From Arthrinium phaeospermum (Eukaryota > Ascomycota > Sordariomycetes > Amphisphaeriales > Apiosporaceae), in the NCBI GenBank assembly GCA_006503535.1, contig QYRS01000018.1:1-64000 (forward strand): a stretch of 64,000 nt of DNA, read 5' to 3'. The notes below the pieces were generated by a model. The model did not search any database. It was not told where the DNA came from and saw only the letters and a program-made list of their open reading frames with translations. Below, piece after piece: positions 21,601 through 31,494 of the stretch (the stretch's first letter is position 1; each line of letters begins with the position of its first letter). The translations under genes were made by a program, and so were the position numbers.

Positions 21601-24600
21601 CGTTGACAACGTGAGAGAGCATGTGCTTCTTCAATGCAATGTATCAATTGCCAGCTATAGATACAGACTTTCAATGCAATGTTGCTCATTACATAAACTC
21701 TTCTCGGTATTGCGACAGCTGGTGCCTGGGGGGGCAGGGGCAGGAGGAGGAGGAGGAGCCGGACGGGGAGGAAGTATCGGTGAGATCAAGTCAATTAAGC
21801 AGGGTCCAGATGTTACCTTGCCGTGATCCATCGTCGTCCTTCTAGTGCGATACCAGAGCTTGGTATCGCGACGGGGATAATATAAACTCATTAGTAGGTC
21901 GTTGGGCGAGGGGCCCAAGTTCCCTTTCTTGTTTCTAAATACGATCGGCATGCAGGGACGAAATGCGTCGAAGATACGGGGTAACAGACGGCAATCAGGT
22001 ATGCGAAATCCCCTTATCGAGCCTCTTCTGTCGAAACAGTCCTGCTGTATAGGTAGCCACCAACACTATAGACGACACTCCGTGAGGCGTTCTCGATAGA
22101 AGACTGCACTACTTTTAGAGCGAGAGAGAAGCCTCGAATTCGAACAGGCCGGAAAGCACAACCGCTACCCCGCTTGACCCTAGAGAGCCCTGGACTCTTT
22201 GCTAGTTGCTACCAGCCAAACTTGACGACTGACGACTGACAATACAATGCTGCTGGATCGGCCTGGTCCTTGTGCCTTGAAGCTAATAATTACTGTCTTT
22301 CGTTAGAATCCCCTTTTTAGCCTGTCCCCTCTCTTTCGTTTCATGAAAGGCTATTTGACCCCGTCGTCGTACCCAACCAACTCTGCTGCATTTCTCTCTC
22401 TCAGTCTCCCAGTCTCTCAGTCTGCCATCGTTGAACCGCGCGCGACATGGTCCCCATACGCCAAGCCAGTATTCCCCGAAGACTGGTGGATGGCACGATG
22501 GCACACACGCACGCCTAGTCTGTGCAACAACTGTGCTTGATCACCATTGCCACCTGCTTTGGAGAGAGTCCTGACTCGGGGCGGCAGCAACGAACAAAGC
22601 AAAGCAAGTGCTGTAAGATCCATCTTGCATCTTGGCATTTGCTATCGTTCTTCATTTGGGCAGCTGAAGAAGTCCTTTTTCTTTCTCGTCACCATCCAAG
22701 GTCAAGGGTCATGGTCATGGTCACGTCTTTCCCGTCCACCCCATTGGCCATCTGGGACAACGTCGCGAACTACTAGTCTAGTCCGATTGTACTATTGGGC
22801 GGCTGGCACTCACTAACTGGTGGCGGACTTACAACATCTTTGGTATATCCATCATTCCCCTCCCCGTCGAGATGTGACTGTGTATGTAAGTGTACGTATG
22901 CTGTGCAAAGCAAAGTTGCACCATGGTGGCCTGGCAAACGTGCTATGATGTCTCTTGGATACTGGTGGCATGCGCAATCCATGCAGGTCGTGGTGGTCTG
23001 TGGTCATCACCCTGAATTTCGGGTCCACCCACCCTACCACATACAATCCCAATACCTACTACTACTGCCCCTGGGATTGTATGGGCGAATGTGTGCCGCA
23101 TCGAGCTGGTCTGATTGGGCTTTCCCTCGCCCGGAAAAGAGGGCGCGGGGTGTGCGTGTGGTGCGTGAGTGTGTACAATGTGTGGGTGGGAGATGAAAGC
23201 TACGCAGGGTGCCTCTCTCATGACAATTTCAAGGTTACCCGTCTGCCACGCGTTTGGGAAGGTTGCAGATGGGGGAGGGTGTGCCAACCCACTGCCTGTC
23301 TGCTACCCATCACTCCCACCATGACAATGATACTACTATCTATCTCTTCGGACTGGCTGACTGTCCAAGATCATATGGATGGGAAGAATAAGTATGCATG
23401 TAGACAGCAGATCTTTTTATTCCTTTTCTTATTCTTTTTCAAACTGCCGAGACTGCCGGCCAACCCGATAGGGCACGTGAAAGGCGGGCATGCTGTAAGC
23501 AGGCAAGCAAGCAATCAATCCGAATGAAGCTTTTCACCTCCGTCGCGGTCAGAGCCAAGCAGTAGTAAACCTAGTCGTCGTCGTTATGGAGTCTTTTTTC
23601 CGGATCGAATGTAGTCCAGCAGGTATCTACATTGTACCGCATACAGTATGTATGCATGATGCTGATCAATTAGGGGCAACGTATCACAGAGCCTCCCACT
23701 CACCACTCACTCAGTAACAGAAAACGAAGCCGCAGCAAATTGCCCCGGGAATAGAGAGGAGGTTTTGTTGTAGGAATTTACCGAGAGCATAGGGGTGGGA
23801 AATCACCAAATCTCCATGCCATATGCCTCAGCCACAGAACCGGGACGCAAACATTCATCTCCCTCCGTATGCATGTTTGATGGATGAACTGGCTCTGCCT
23901 CATTGCAGCGGGTCGTGGCCACGGTCCTGGCCGAGTGAGCAGTGGGATAGACGGAGGGACAGGATTAGGATAGGATGGCAGGCGAAAAGGAAAGAGGGAA
24001 AAAGTCATCCCAAGAATTCGGACCCTTGCGCATCGGCCGTCAGCCTCGCACAGCCCAAGCAACGACTCTTTTTTAAACATCCTCGTCGCTGATCCTGCTG
24101 TGCCGCTGTGCCTTTCGGCTATCCCAGTCGATCGGCGCGCTATTAGTTCATCATGCAGCAGCGTAGCAATACTGTGAGAGTCGAGATCGCACACGAGAGA
24201 AAGATTATCTACGTCCATTCACCCTGAGTGAGGATGATAGCAGTCTCTGCGAATACGTTTCCTTTCTTGATCCAACTCGGTGCAGATGCCATTCAGTTAG
24301 CAGCAGCATGGTACGGATGCGCTGGCTGTTTCTTTTCGATGCCCAACTCCACCATGGTGGGCTTACTTACAGACGGCCACCCCCGCAGGCCGCATGCTCG
24401 TGTTGGTTTGCGTGCTTCTCTTGTATGTATGTATACGTTAGGTAAGAGGTAGCCAACCGGGGCGAGAGGGCGGACTTGCATGTCGCGACCACTGGGAGGG
24501 GAATTATCGATCGGGAAACGAATACGGGCTCAATGGATTGAACAATGGCTCGTTTGGGATGAGACCTAGTGTAACGTATGTACCTAAGGTGTTCGTGTCG

Positions 24601-24690
24601 GTAGACGGTCCTAGCCGACCCGGTGGGTGCATCAAGCCGCGTTCCATGCCGGACCGGGATGACGAGGAGGCCCGTTGCGGGATCGATTGA

Positions 24691-24909
24691 TTAATTACAA
24701 TGTCCTGCCGCCGTCAAACAATGGCTTTCTTCAACAATCGGTTTCAAGGCGGTTCTTTTTGCTATGCATGGCGGATGGCGTGGCTGCCCAATGATGACGT
24801 CGGGCGAGTAAGAAGCGAGCATTCCAACCTCAATCTGCAGGACTTTCTTATCGTTCTCGCGATGTAGTACGAAGGCTTCCTCGCTATCATACTGATAATC
24901 AACTGCCAT
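24691..24909 (-). CDS. Small hypothetical ORF, doubtful
   Basis: ATG-started frame of 72 aa. It begins MAVDYQYDSEEAFVLHREND and has ordinary, not low-complexity, composition, unlike most frames in the gene-poor region. No signal peptide, motif or recognised family. It could be a chance frame, a lone exon or a lineage-specific small gene. Confidence 0.12.
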   Translation of the reverse strand: MAVDYQYDSEEAFVLHRENDKKVLQIEVGMLASYSPDVIIGQPRHPPCIAKRTALKPIVEESHCLTAAGHCN

Positions 24910-25040
24910 GCCAGACCTACCTTACCTACTCGCACGTACAAATGTCAATATGTTTTGCACACACCAAACCAACTATTTGTATTCCACATGCTCCATACTG
25001 CCGGCGTTAGCTGGAATCGGGAGCACCAGCAAAGCTTACC

Positions 25041-25223
25041 ATGTTACTACTAGCCCTGTGTCCCGCTGTCTACCCACCCGTCGGAGCGCTTGCCGGGCGA
25101 CCATGCCATGCCGACGCCAATGTCTACAGTCAGACATGGGTAAATCCAACCGGCCTCACTGGTTCTATGTGCAGTGATGAGGATTATACCTGCCATATTC
25201 AATGCGTCCATGACAAACCGTGA
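25041..25223 (+). CDS. Candidate small secreted Cys-containing peptide, doubtful
   Basis: ATG-started frame of 60 aa. The first 18-20 residues (MLLLALCPAVYPPVGALA) resemble a signal peptide. The remaining 40 or so residues hold four cysteines (PCH, MCS, TCH, QCV), enough for two disulphides. It sits about 260 nt upstream of the aminopeptidase start, so it could equally be a chance frame in that gene's promoter or leader. No family recognised. Confidence 0.15.
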   Translation: MLLLALCPAVYPPVGALAGRPCHADANVYSQTWVNPTGLTGSMCSDEDYTCHIQCVHDKP

Positions 25224-25482
25224 AGGGCTTCAGTTCACATGTACGAGCATCCCTGATTTACCTAGCTACCTACTGACGATAAGATAACATCGACCCTGAA
25301 TCGGGAAATGGGGAAGTGGAAGTGGAGACCGAGGCGACCCCTCCGCATGTCGATCACACGGTGCCGTCTCTTACCTAAACAAAACCGGCCACGACTAGGT
25401 TCAAAGCGAACGGCACCTTGACGATCTGCGCTACCCCACGATTGCCCAAAAACCAAACCGCCAGCGAAGCATCAAACACCAA

Positions 25483-27220
25483 ATGAGCTTGGGGAACCGC
25501 CGTCTACTGGTTCTGACGTCGTCCACTGCACTTCGACCAACTTTGCAACCGCTGCCAGCATCCCGACTCCGAATCCGGGCCACCACCTCTACCACGAGCA
25601 CTTTCTCCCCGAGCTTCAGCTTCAGCACGTCCACCGCCATCATGTCTCCTCCCAAAGCGGCCCTGGACTTTCTTGACTTTGTCAACGCCTCGCCCACCCG
25701 TGAGTCCTGCCTCTCTGCATATGCAATGCTACATCTTCAAACGGTGTGCAAAGACGTTCTCGACTAACAGCTCCCTGCCAGCCTACCATGCCGTCCAGTC
25801 GTCGATTGCCCGCCTCGAAAAGGCCGGCTTCACCAACGTCAAGGAGCGCGACAACTGGTCCTCGACGCTCAAGCCCGGCGGCAAGTACTACATGACGCGC
25901 AACGGCTCGACCATCGTCGCCTTCGCCATCGGCCAGCAGTGGAAGCCCGGCAACCCCATCGCCATGGTGGGCGCCCACACCGACTCGCCCACGCTGCGCC
26001 TCAAGCCCGTCAGCAAGAAGTCGCAGGCCGGCTTCCTGCAGGTCGGCGTCGAGACGTACGGCGGCGGCATCTGGCACAGCTGGTTCGACCGCGACCTGAG
26101 CATCGCGGGCCGCGTCCTCGTGCGCGACGGCCAGGGCAACTTCGTCCAGCGCCTCATCAAGGTCGACCGCCCCATCGTCCGCATCCCCACCCTCGCCATC
26201 CACCTCGACCGCTCCTCCAGCTTCGACCCCAACAAGGAGACGGAGCTCTTCCCCATCTGCGGCATGGTCGCCGCCGAGCTCAACCGCACCGGCCAGTCAC
26301 AGCCGCAAGAGAACAAGGACACAGAAACAGGAGCGGACGGGGACTTCCAGCCGCTCAAGGCCATGGCGGAGCGCCACCACCCCCGCATCCTCGAGATCAT
26401 TGCCGAGCACGCCGAGGCCCAGGTGGAGGACGTGGTCGACTTCGAGCTCGTGCTCTACGACGTGCAGAAGTCGTGCCTGGGCGGCCTCAACGAGGAGTTT
26501 ATCTTCTCGCCGCGTCTGGACAACCTGAACATGACGTACTGCAGCGTCATGGGCCTGATCGAGTCGGTCGCCTCGACCAGCCTCGAGAACGAGACCAGCA
26601 TCCGCCTCATCACCTGCTTCGACCACGAGGAGATCGGCTCGACCTCGGCCCAGGGCGCCAACTCCGACCTCTTGCCGTCGGTCGTGCGCCGTTTGAGTGT
26701 TGTCGCCGGCGGCCGCCACGGCGACTCGGCGTCGGACAAGTCGTGGGAGCACGTCAGCTCGGACCCGGACGTGGACCTGAGCTCGGCGTTCGAGCAGACG
26801 ACGGCGGCGTCGTTCCTGGTGTCGGCCGACATGGCGCACTCGGTGCACCCCAACTACGTGGCCAAGTACGAGGCGAGCCACCAGCCCGAGATGAACAAGG
26901 GCACCGTCGTCAAGATCAACGCGAACCAGCGCTACGCCACCAACTCGCCCGGGCTGGTGCTGCTGCAGGAGGCGGCGCGGCGGGCGGGGGTGCCGCTGCA
27001 GCTGTTCGTGGTGCGCAACGACTCGCCCTGCGGCTCGACCATCGGGCCCATGCTGTCGGCCAAGATGGGCGTGCGGACGCTGGACCTCGGCAACCCGCAG
27101 CTGAGCATGCACTCGATCCGCGAGACGGGCGGGACGTACGACGTGGAGCATGCGATTAAGCTGTTTGAGGCGTTCTTGTCGCATTATTCGGAGCTGGAGC
27201 CGAAGATTCTTATTGACTAG
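25483..27220 (+). CDS. Aspartyl aminopeptidase, peptidase family M18
   Basis: A zinc aminopeptidase that removes N-terminal Asp or Glu, like yeast Ape4 and human DNPEP. Exon 25483-25699, intron 25700-25781 (82 nt), exon 25782-27220; 551 aa. Family metal and catalytic motifs are present: GAHTDSPTLRL (about residue 138), YGGGIWHSWFDRDL, CFDHEEIGS (about 352), SADMAHSVHPNY (about 420) and NDSPCGSTIGPMLSA with LDLGNPQLSMHSIRE near the end. The first 53 residues are rich in Arg, Ser and Thr with no acidic residues, like a mitochondrial presequence. A second in-frame ATG at 25642 (MSPPKAALDFLDF) would give 498 aa, the usual length of the cytosolic enzyme. Either or both starts may be used. The core assignment is firm. 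Confidence 0.93.
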
Positions 27221-28606
27221 AGTTACTACTCATCATCTGGTCCGAAGAAGTCCCTGTCTGTCTCTCTGTACCAAGTAGATTGCAAGCATTGTCGAACTAG
27301 AACGAAAATCAAATAAGTTTCATGAAGTATAGAGATGTGTTCCAAACATGGCACCCGGAGCCGCCATTTTTGGTCCGTCACGTATGAGATGGTATTTTTC
27401 AATATGACTGGCGTCTCTGTTCATAGGCCCCCGTAGGCGATGCTCGCGTGGTTCAATGTCACACTTAGTCGGCAGAAGTCATTTTTGCTGAAAGTATGTA
27501 TGTATCTCGCCCAGGCAAGAAGGGGAAGATATGGCATGCCTTGCTGTTTCTGCAGATGAGTGGCGGTACACTTTCTTCGGAGCAGGATGGATCAGTGCGT
27601 TAATGCAGGAATGGCCGGCCTACGCTGGACCGGAAATGAAGGTCATGCATAACGACATGTCTGGGCTTTTCTTGCCCTGTTGAGGTTCCTTGAGTATAGA
27701 TGGGAGAAACCATGGGGATGAGGGCGATATAAAGTAGAGAACGCATACCTTCTGTCTTGCATACTCAATTTTGCTGCTCCTGTGTTTATAGTTAGGTAAC
27801 TAGTCGAAAGATAACTTTCAAGTGTCCAATGTTATGCTCTCCTCGCAGTCTAGACACAAGATAAACAGAGGTGAAGCATAAGAAATGCTCCGATATGAAT
27901 ACGAGATCGTCTCTACCATCTTTACCCTCAACCCCCTTCTACTATCCCAGCTTCTTCCCAAGCTTAATCAGTCCTTCGCACCAAAACCTGCCTGCGGCTT
28001 CCCCTGACCAACGCCGCGGAGCCACGACCAGTGGGCTAAATGCCGGCGTCCAGAACACAGACAAAGGAAAGATGCCATGCCCAACGTTCTTGTGGCTCTC
28101 GTCGTCATCATCTTGCTCTTCTCCCCGGGGACCAGCTTCTTCTCATCCGTGACGTTGGCCTGGCGGAGCTCCGGTCTCGAGCATGCAAGGATTCTGGCAG
28201 ACGGCTTTGTCCCGCCAGTTGAACGTGAGGGCAGCCTAGCAGGGCCTGGACACATTCCAGGAGTGGTGGTTTGCCGTGGTTCACTTGTAAGTGAGGTTAT
28301 TGCCGAGGGCCACGCATCCGATGCCGAGTTTCTCGGTCTCGGGTGCAGATGCCGCAGTAGCAGTGGTAGTTAGTACTCGTCAGCTCCGGAGAAGATTGCC
28401 GGCGCGAGCTTGCGGAGGAGGAGAATATTTGAGTACGGTATCATGTTTGCCGTGGCACTCGACTGGTTATGGCTCCCGGCGAACCATGTCATCCCCAAAC
28501 CTTGATGGCGGCTCGCCCACCCCCAGCTTCCCCCCTTTCCACTCAAAGTCATTCAGTTTCCATCCATGGTTTATAAATCGTGTTGACTGGATACTCCCTT
28601 GACCGG
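27221..28606. other. Intergenic, between aminopeptidase and tRNA-like element
   Basis: Contains the 3' UTR of the aminopeptidase gene. A GTAT tandem lies near 27495-27506. One small frame with a hydrophobic N-terminus (28077-28373) is listed separately. Nothing else recognised. Confidence 0.45.
28077..28373 (+). CDS. Candidate small secreted protein, doubtful
   Basis: ATG-started frame of 98 aa. The N-terminus MPNVLVALVVIILLFSPGTS is strongly hydrophobic and signal-peptide-like. The remainder is unremarkable, with three cysteines (VCR, GCRC) near its C-terminus. No homolog recognised. A chance frame is quite possible. Confidence 0.15.
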   Translation: MPNVLVALVVIILLFSPGTSFFSSVTLAWRSSGLEHARILADGFVPPVEREGSLAGPGHIPGVVVCRGSLVSEVIAEGHASDAEFLGLGCRCRSSSGS

Positions 28607-28669
28607 GCCGGTGTAGTCTAGTGGTAGGATATGCTTCTAGGCAAGAGGGTTCGACTCCCTCTGCGGGCA
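28607..28669 (+). tRNA. Degenerate tRNA-like Pol III unit (tRNA pseudogene?)
   Basis: 63 nt, about nine short of a normal tRNA. A-box TAGTCTAGTGG (28614-28624) and a perfect B-box GGTTCGACTCC (28648-28658) are intact. The T-arm pairs GAGGG with CCCTC around a seven-base loop. The acceptor strands GCCGGTG and TGCGGGC pair with one mismatch and two G-U pairs, then A. The region between D- and T-arms is too short for a standard anticodon arm: only TGC/GCA can pair, closing a six-base loop TTCTAG. A T13 run follows at 28673-28685, a good Pol III terminator. No anticodon can be assigned safely. Confidence 0.55.
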
Positions 28670-28672
28670 CTC

Positions 28673-28685
28673 TTTTTTTTTTTTT
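28673..28685 (+). terminator. Poly-T Pol III terminator
   Basis: Thirteen consecutive T immediately downstream of the tRNA-like element. Confidence 0.7.
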
Positions 28686-29349
28686 CTTTCTTCTCCCTTC
28701 CCACAACCCTGTTATGATACTCTTGTTTTCCCCTACTGTCTTAGTCTCTTCAATTTTGCTCATTTGCTGGAACATCTTACAGTATTGACCTGTAGGTGGC
28801 GCGAAGAAGGATTGAAAGGAAATGGATGATAACAACGACAAGTGATGGAACTGGAAGCCTATATGACAGATGCCTGCATGTAACGGGAAGGTCTTGTCAA
28901 TGAAGGGTGTAGGTACTCAGTCAGGTCCTGTTGGTCTGGCAAGTATAGGTAATATCGCGGAAGGAGGTTTGCCCTTCTTCATGTTTCCTCGCTTAGCATC
29001 TTGCCAATGATTTCGGGTTTCATAGCTGTATACTCACCACTTAACATAGACAAATCATGCTCTCGCATCTACTTGTATGAATAGCGAGGTCAAACTACTA
29101 TCTCATATCATCTATATTGTCAAGTTCCTGTTGTTCCTTTCGGAGACACGATCACCCAGATCCACGATCATGCGGATGTTCAACCCCAGATTCAGCACCA
29201 GAGATCGAGGGGACTCGTGTTGAATGGTATGAACGCCCGGAATGTGAGAAATGATGTCCATAAACTCCGATATTTGTGAGATTCTTTCCCCATCATCACC
29301 AGCCTAACAGCAGAAACGACCACCTCCGCCCCCGTACAAGCCAGGAAGT
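28686..29349. other. Intergenic
   Basis: Between the tRNA-like unit and the stop of the methyltransferase gene on the minus strand. Probably 3' UTR. No coding signal seen. Confidence 0.4.
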
Positions 29350-30359
29350 CTAAGCAAACACCGAAACCCAAACATCCATCGTCCTCACCCCCTCCCCCTC
29401 CCCCAACCCCCGCACCGCCGCCACAGTAGCCTCCCTTGCCGACCGCAGCACAACCTTGACCCTGTCGTCGGCAACCTGCTCCTCGACCTCCCGCGCAAAC
29501 TCCTCCGAGACCACGAACCCAACCTCCCACCGCCCGTCCGACAGCCCGGCCCGCGGCACCACGACCCCCGAACTTTGTTGAGTCGTCCACCCCGCCGCCT
29601 CCGCCACCGCCGCGATCGCCGCCGGCCCCAGCGGCGACCGGATGTTGGCCTCGCTTGAATCCGCCGGCTTGTGCCCCTCCAGCATCCCCGTCGCCAGCGT
29701 CGCCAGCACGTGCGGCGCCGCGGCCGGCTCCGTGGCCTGCAGGGCGTACTCGGCGAGGCAGAGGCGCGCGGCGCGGCCGCGGAGGGCGCGCAGGATGTCC
29801 CCCAGGACTTGCGGGGAGGCGAAGTACCAGATGCAGTGCGCGAGGACCGCGACGTCCCAGGTTTTTTGGCCGGGGTTGGTGTCGTCGGTCTGCTGTTGGA
29901 GGAACTGCTCGGGGGTGGCGCGGTGCCAGGTGATGCGGCCGCCGAGGGGGCCGGCGGAGAGGTGGGACTGGGCTTGGGCGAGGGTGTAGGGGGAGCCGTA
30001 GTCGGGGGGTGCTGGGTCTACGGCGTCGCTGGTTTCATAGTCAGAATAAGTCTTTACTTAGGGGAGGGAGCAGTGCAGTGGGGGCTTTGGGTCTCCGGCT
30101 ACTACTTCGACTTACACGGACCCGCCCTCGCCGACGGCCTCGGCCAGCACGGCCGTCGCGTTGCCCTGGCCGCACCCGATCTCGAGGACGCGGCTGCCGG
30201 GGTGATGACGGCGTCGCCCCAGCGGCGGACCAGCTCGATGCGGTGCTCGGCCTGGGCGATCTCGATCTCGGGGCGCGCGGGGTCGTGCAGGGAGTAGGAG
30301 GCGATCCGGGGGGCGTCGGAGATGGATAGGCGGCGGGATGGGGCTGGTTCGCCGGCCAT
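29350..30359 (-). CDS. Class I SAM-dependent methyltransferase, one frame break
   Basis: Exon 30359-30116, intron 30029-30115 (87 nt), exon 30028-29350. With one base restored it gives 307 aa. The ATG at 30359 opens MAGEPAPSRRLSISDAPRIASYS. The SAM-binding glycine motif VLEIGCGQGN (motif I) lies at about residue 58. The second exon has DYGSPYTLAQAQ and WDVAVLAHCIWYFASP (motif IV region), as in small fungal methyltransferases of unknown substrate. Motif I is in a different frame from the start. The run at 30199-30202 (G4 plus, C4 minus) needs one more base so that VITP joins GSRVLEIGCG. The substrate cannot be told. The gene shares its strand with condensin upstream, about 1.1 kb away. Confidence 0.75.
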
Positions 30360-31494
30360 GTTGGGGTTGTGTCACGGGGGGTAAGGGTGAATGAGGTAAA
30401 TGGAATGTTGATTGGCGGATGAGTGATGGCTTGCTTTATTAGCATATATGTGTGCTAGGTAACTTTTACTCTTATAATGTGTGGCTCTGAGAAGTGATGA
30501 TGATGATTCGTTATAGTTGGAGAATGTGTAGAGAGATTTGGGTGGTTATTTATATACGAACATCCCCTCCTTTGAGATCCAAGCATTACTTTTGCTGTTA
30601 TTTGCATCCCTGTTTGTATCACATCCCAGAGGGATGGTTTGGGAAATGCATTGCAGAGGATACCGAGTGTGAGTCACTGCAGTCCGGCTCATATCCATGA
30701 CTCTTCCGAGAGATATCTGGGGGTTGGCTGCAGGAGCTACTACATTGGCATGCAGCTACCGGATAATCACGACCCCACATAGCCCAATGACAACCCGGGG
30801 AGACAGGCGAAGGAAGGCGATCCTGGGCGACGACTTGGGTCGGATTCGCTTGCATTTACTACTATCATCACCCAGTCTCAGCAGTGTGCTTTGCATTATA
30901 TCCCAGCGCAATGAATGAGTCAAACACTCGACTGGGCCATGACGGTTGCCCACTTAGGAAGGAGTTGTAGTATCTCAGCGTGGTCAGGAACAGGGACGAC
31001 CATCGTCGTCACCCAAGCCATTGAAATCCTTGGGTCAGTGTTTTCCTATATCACCTTGACGGCATTGACTGAATATCAATCACCCAGCATCATCAGCAAA
31101 ATAAGTAGACGGAGAGCCGTTGTAGCCAAGAAGCCAGGAAATGGGCAAAACATCAGGACTACGATCTCTAGTGGAAGAAGAGCATAGCCCAGGTGATAAT
31201 ATCAATGCAGAGACGCAGTGTAGCCAGAGCCAGAAACACAATTCCAATACTTCAATCAATTCAAAAGGAGGTATAAAGTTGCATGCGACGACGCTGAACC
31301 GCCCCAGAGAGAGAAACATAAAACCACCCCTTTCCCATCCTTGCTTCCTCCCCATCAATTCATTCATTCAATATTTCCTTTCATTAACAAAAAGTACGCA
31401 GACAAGACATAGACATGATCGTAACGACATCATTTGGTTCTTTCTTCTCCTTCTTCTTTTGAACCACATCAGATCAAACCCAGACAAAATCAGC
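30360..31494. other. Intergenic, methyltransferase upstream region and condensin 3' flank
   Basis: About 1.1 kb between two minus-strand genes, so it holds the methyltransferase promoter and the condensin 3' UTR. The short frames here show no recognisable domains. Confidence 0.45.

Larger units (their letters stand above)
14376..25482. other. 11-kb gene-poor region
   Basis: No open frame in this stretch resembles a known protein, and none shows the long GC-rich codon pattern of the flanking genes. Base composition looks balanced, not AT-rich, so it is unlike RIP-mutated transposon DNA or a fungal centromere. It holds many pyrimidine tracts, CT/GT microsatellites and clusters of TACCTA/TATG tetranucleotide tandems. 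It could hold long 5' leaders of Med15 or the aminopeptidase gene, long noncoding RNAs, or small lineage-specific genes. Two small frames near its right end are listed separately. Confidence 0.5.

Noticed and set aside
23778..24218. 146-codon minus-strand frame in the gene-poor region
   Set aside because: No conserved motif and mixed composition; indistinguishable from chance.
14376..25482. Centromere or RIP-degraded transposon block
   Set aside because: Base composition looks balanced, with no long AT-rich runs and no transposase or reverse-transcriptase remnants in any frame.
25939..27184. 406-codon plus-frame and 295-codon minus-frame over the M18 gene
   Set aside because: Arg/His/Pro-rich shadows of the aminopeptidase frame, which contains all family motifs.
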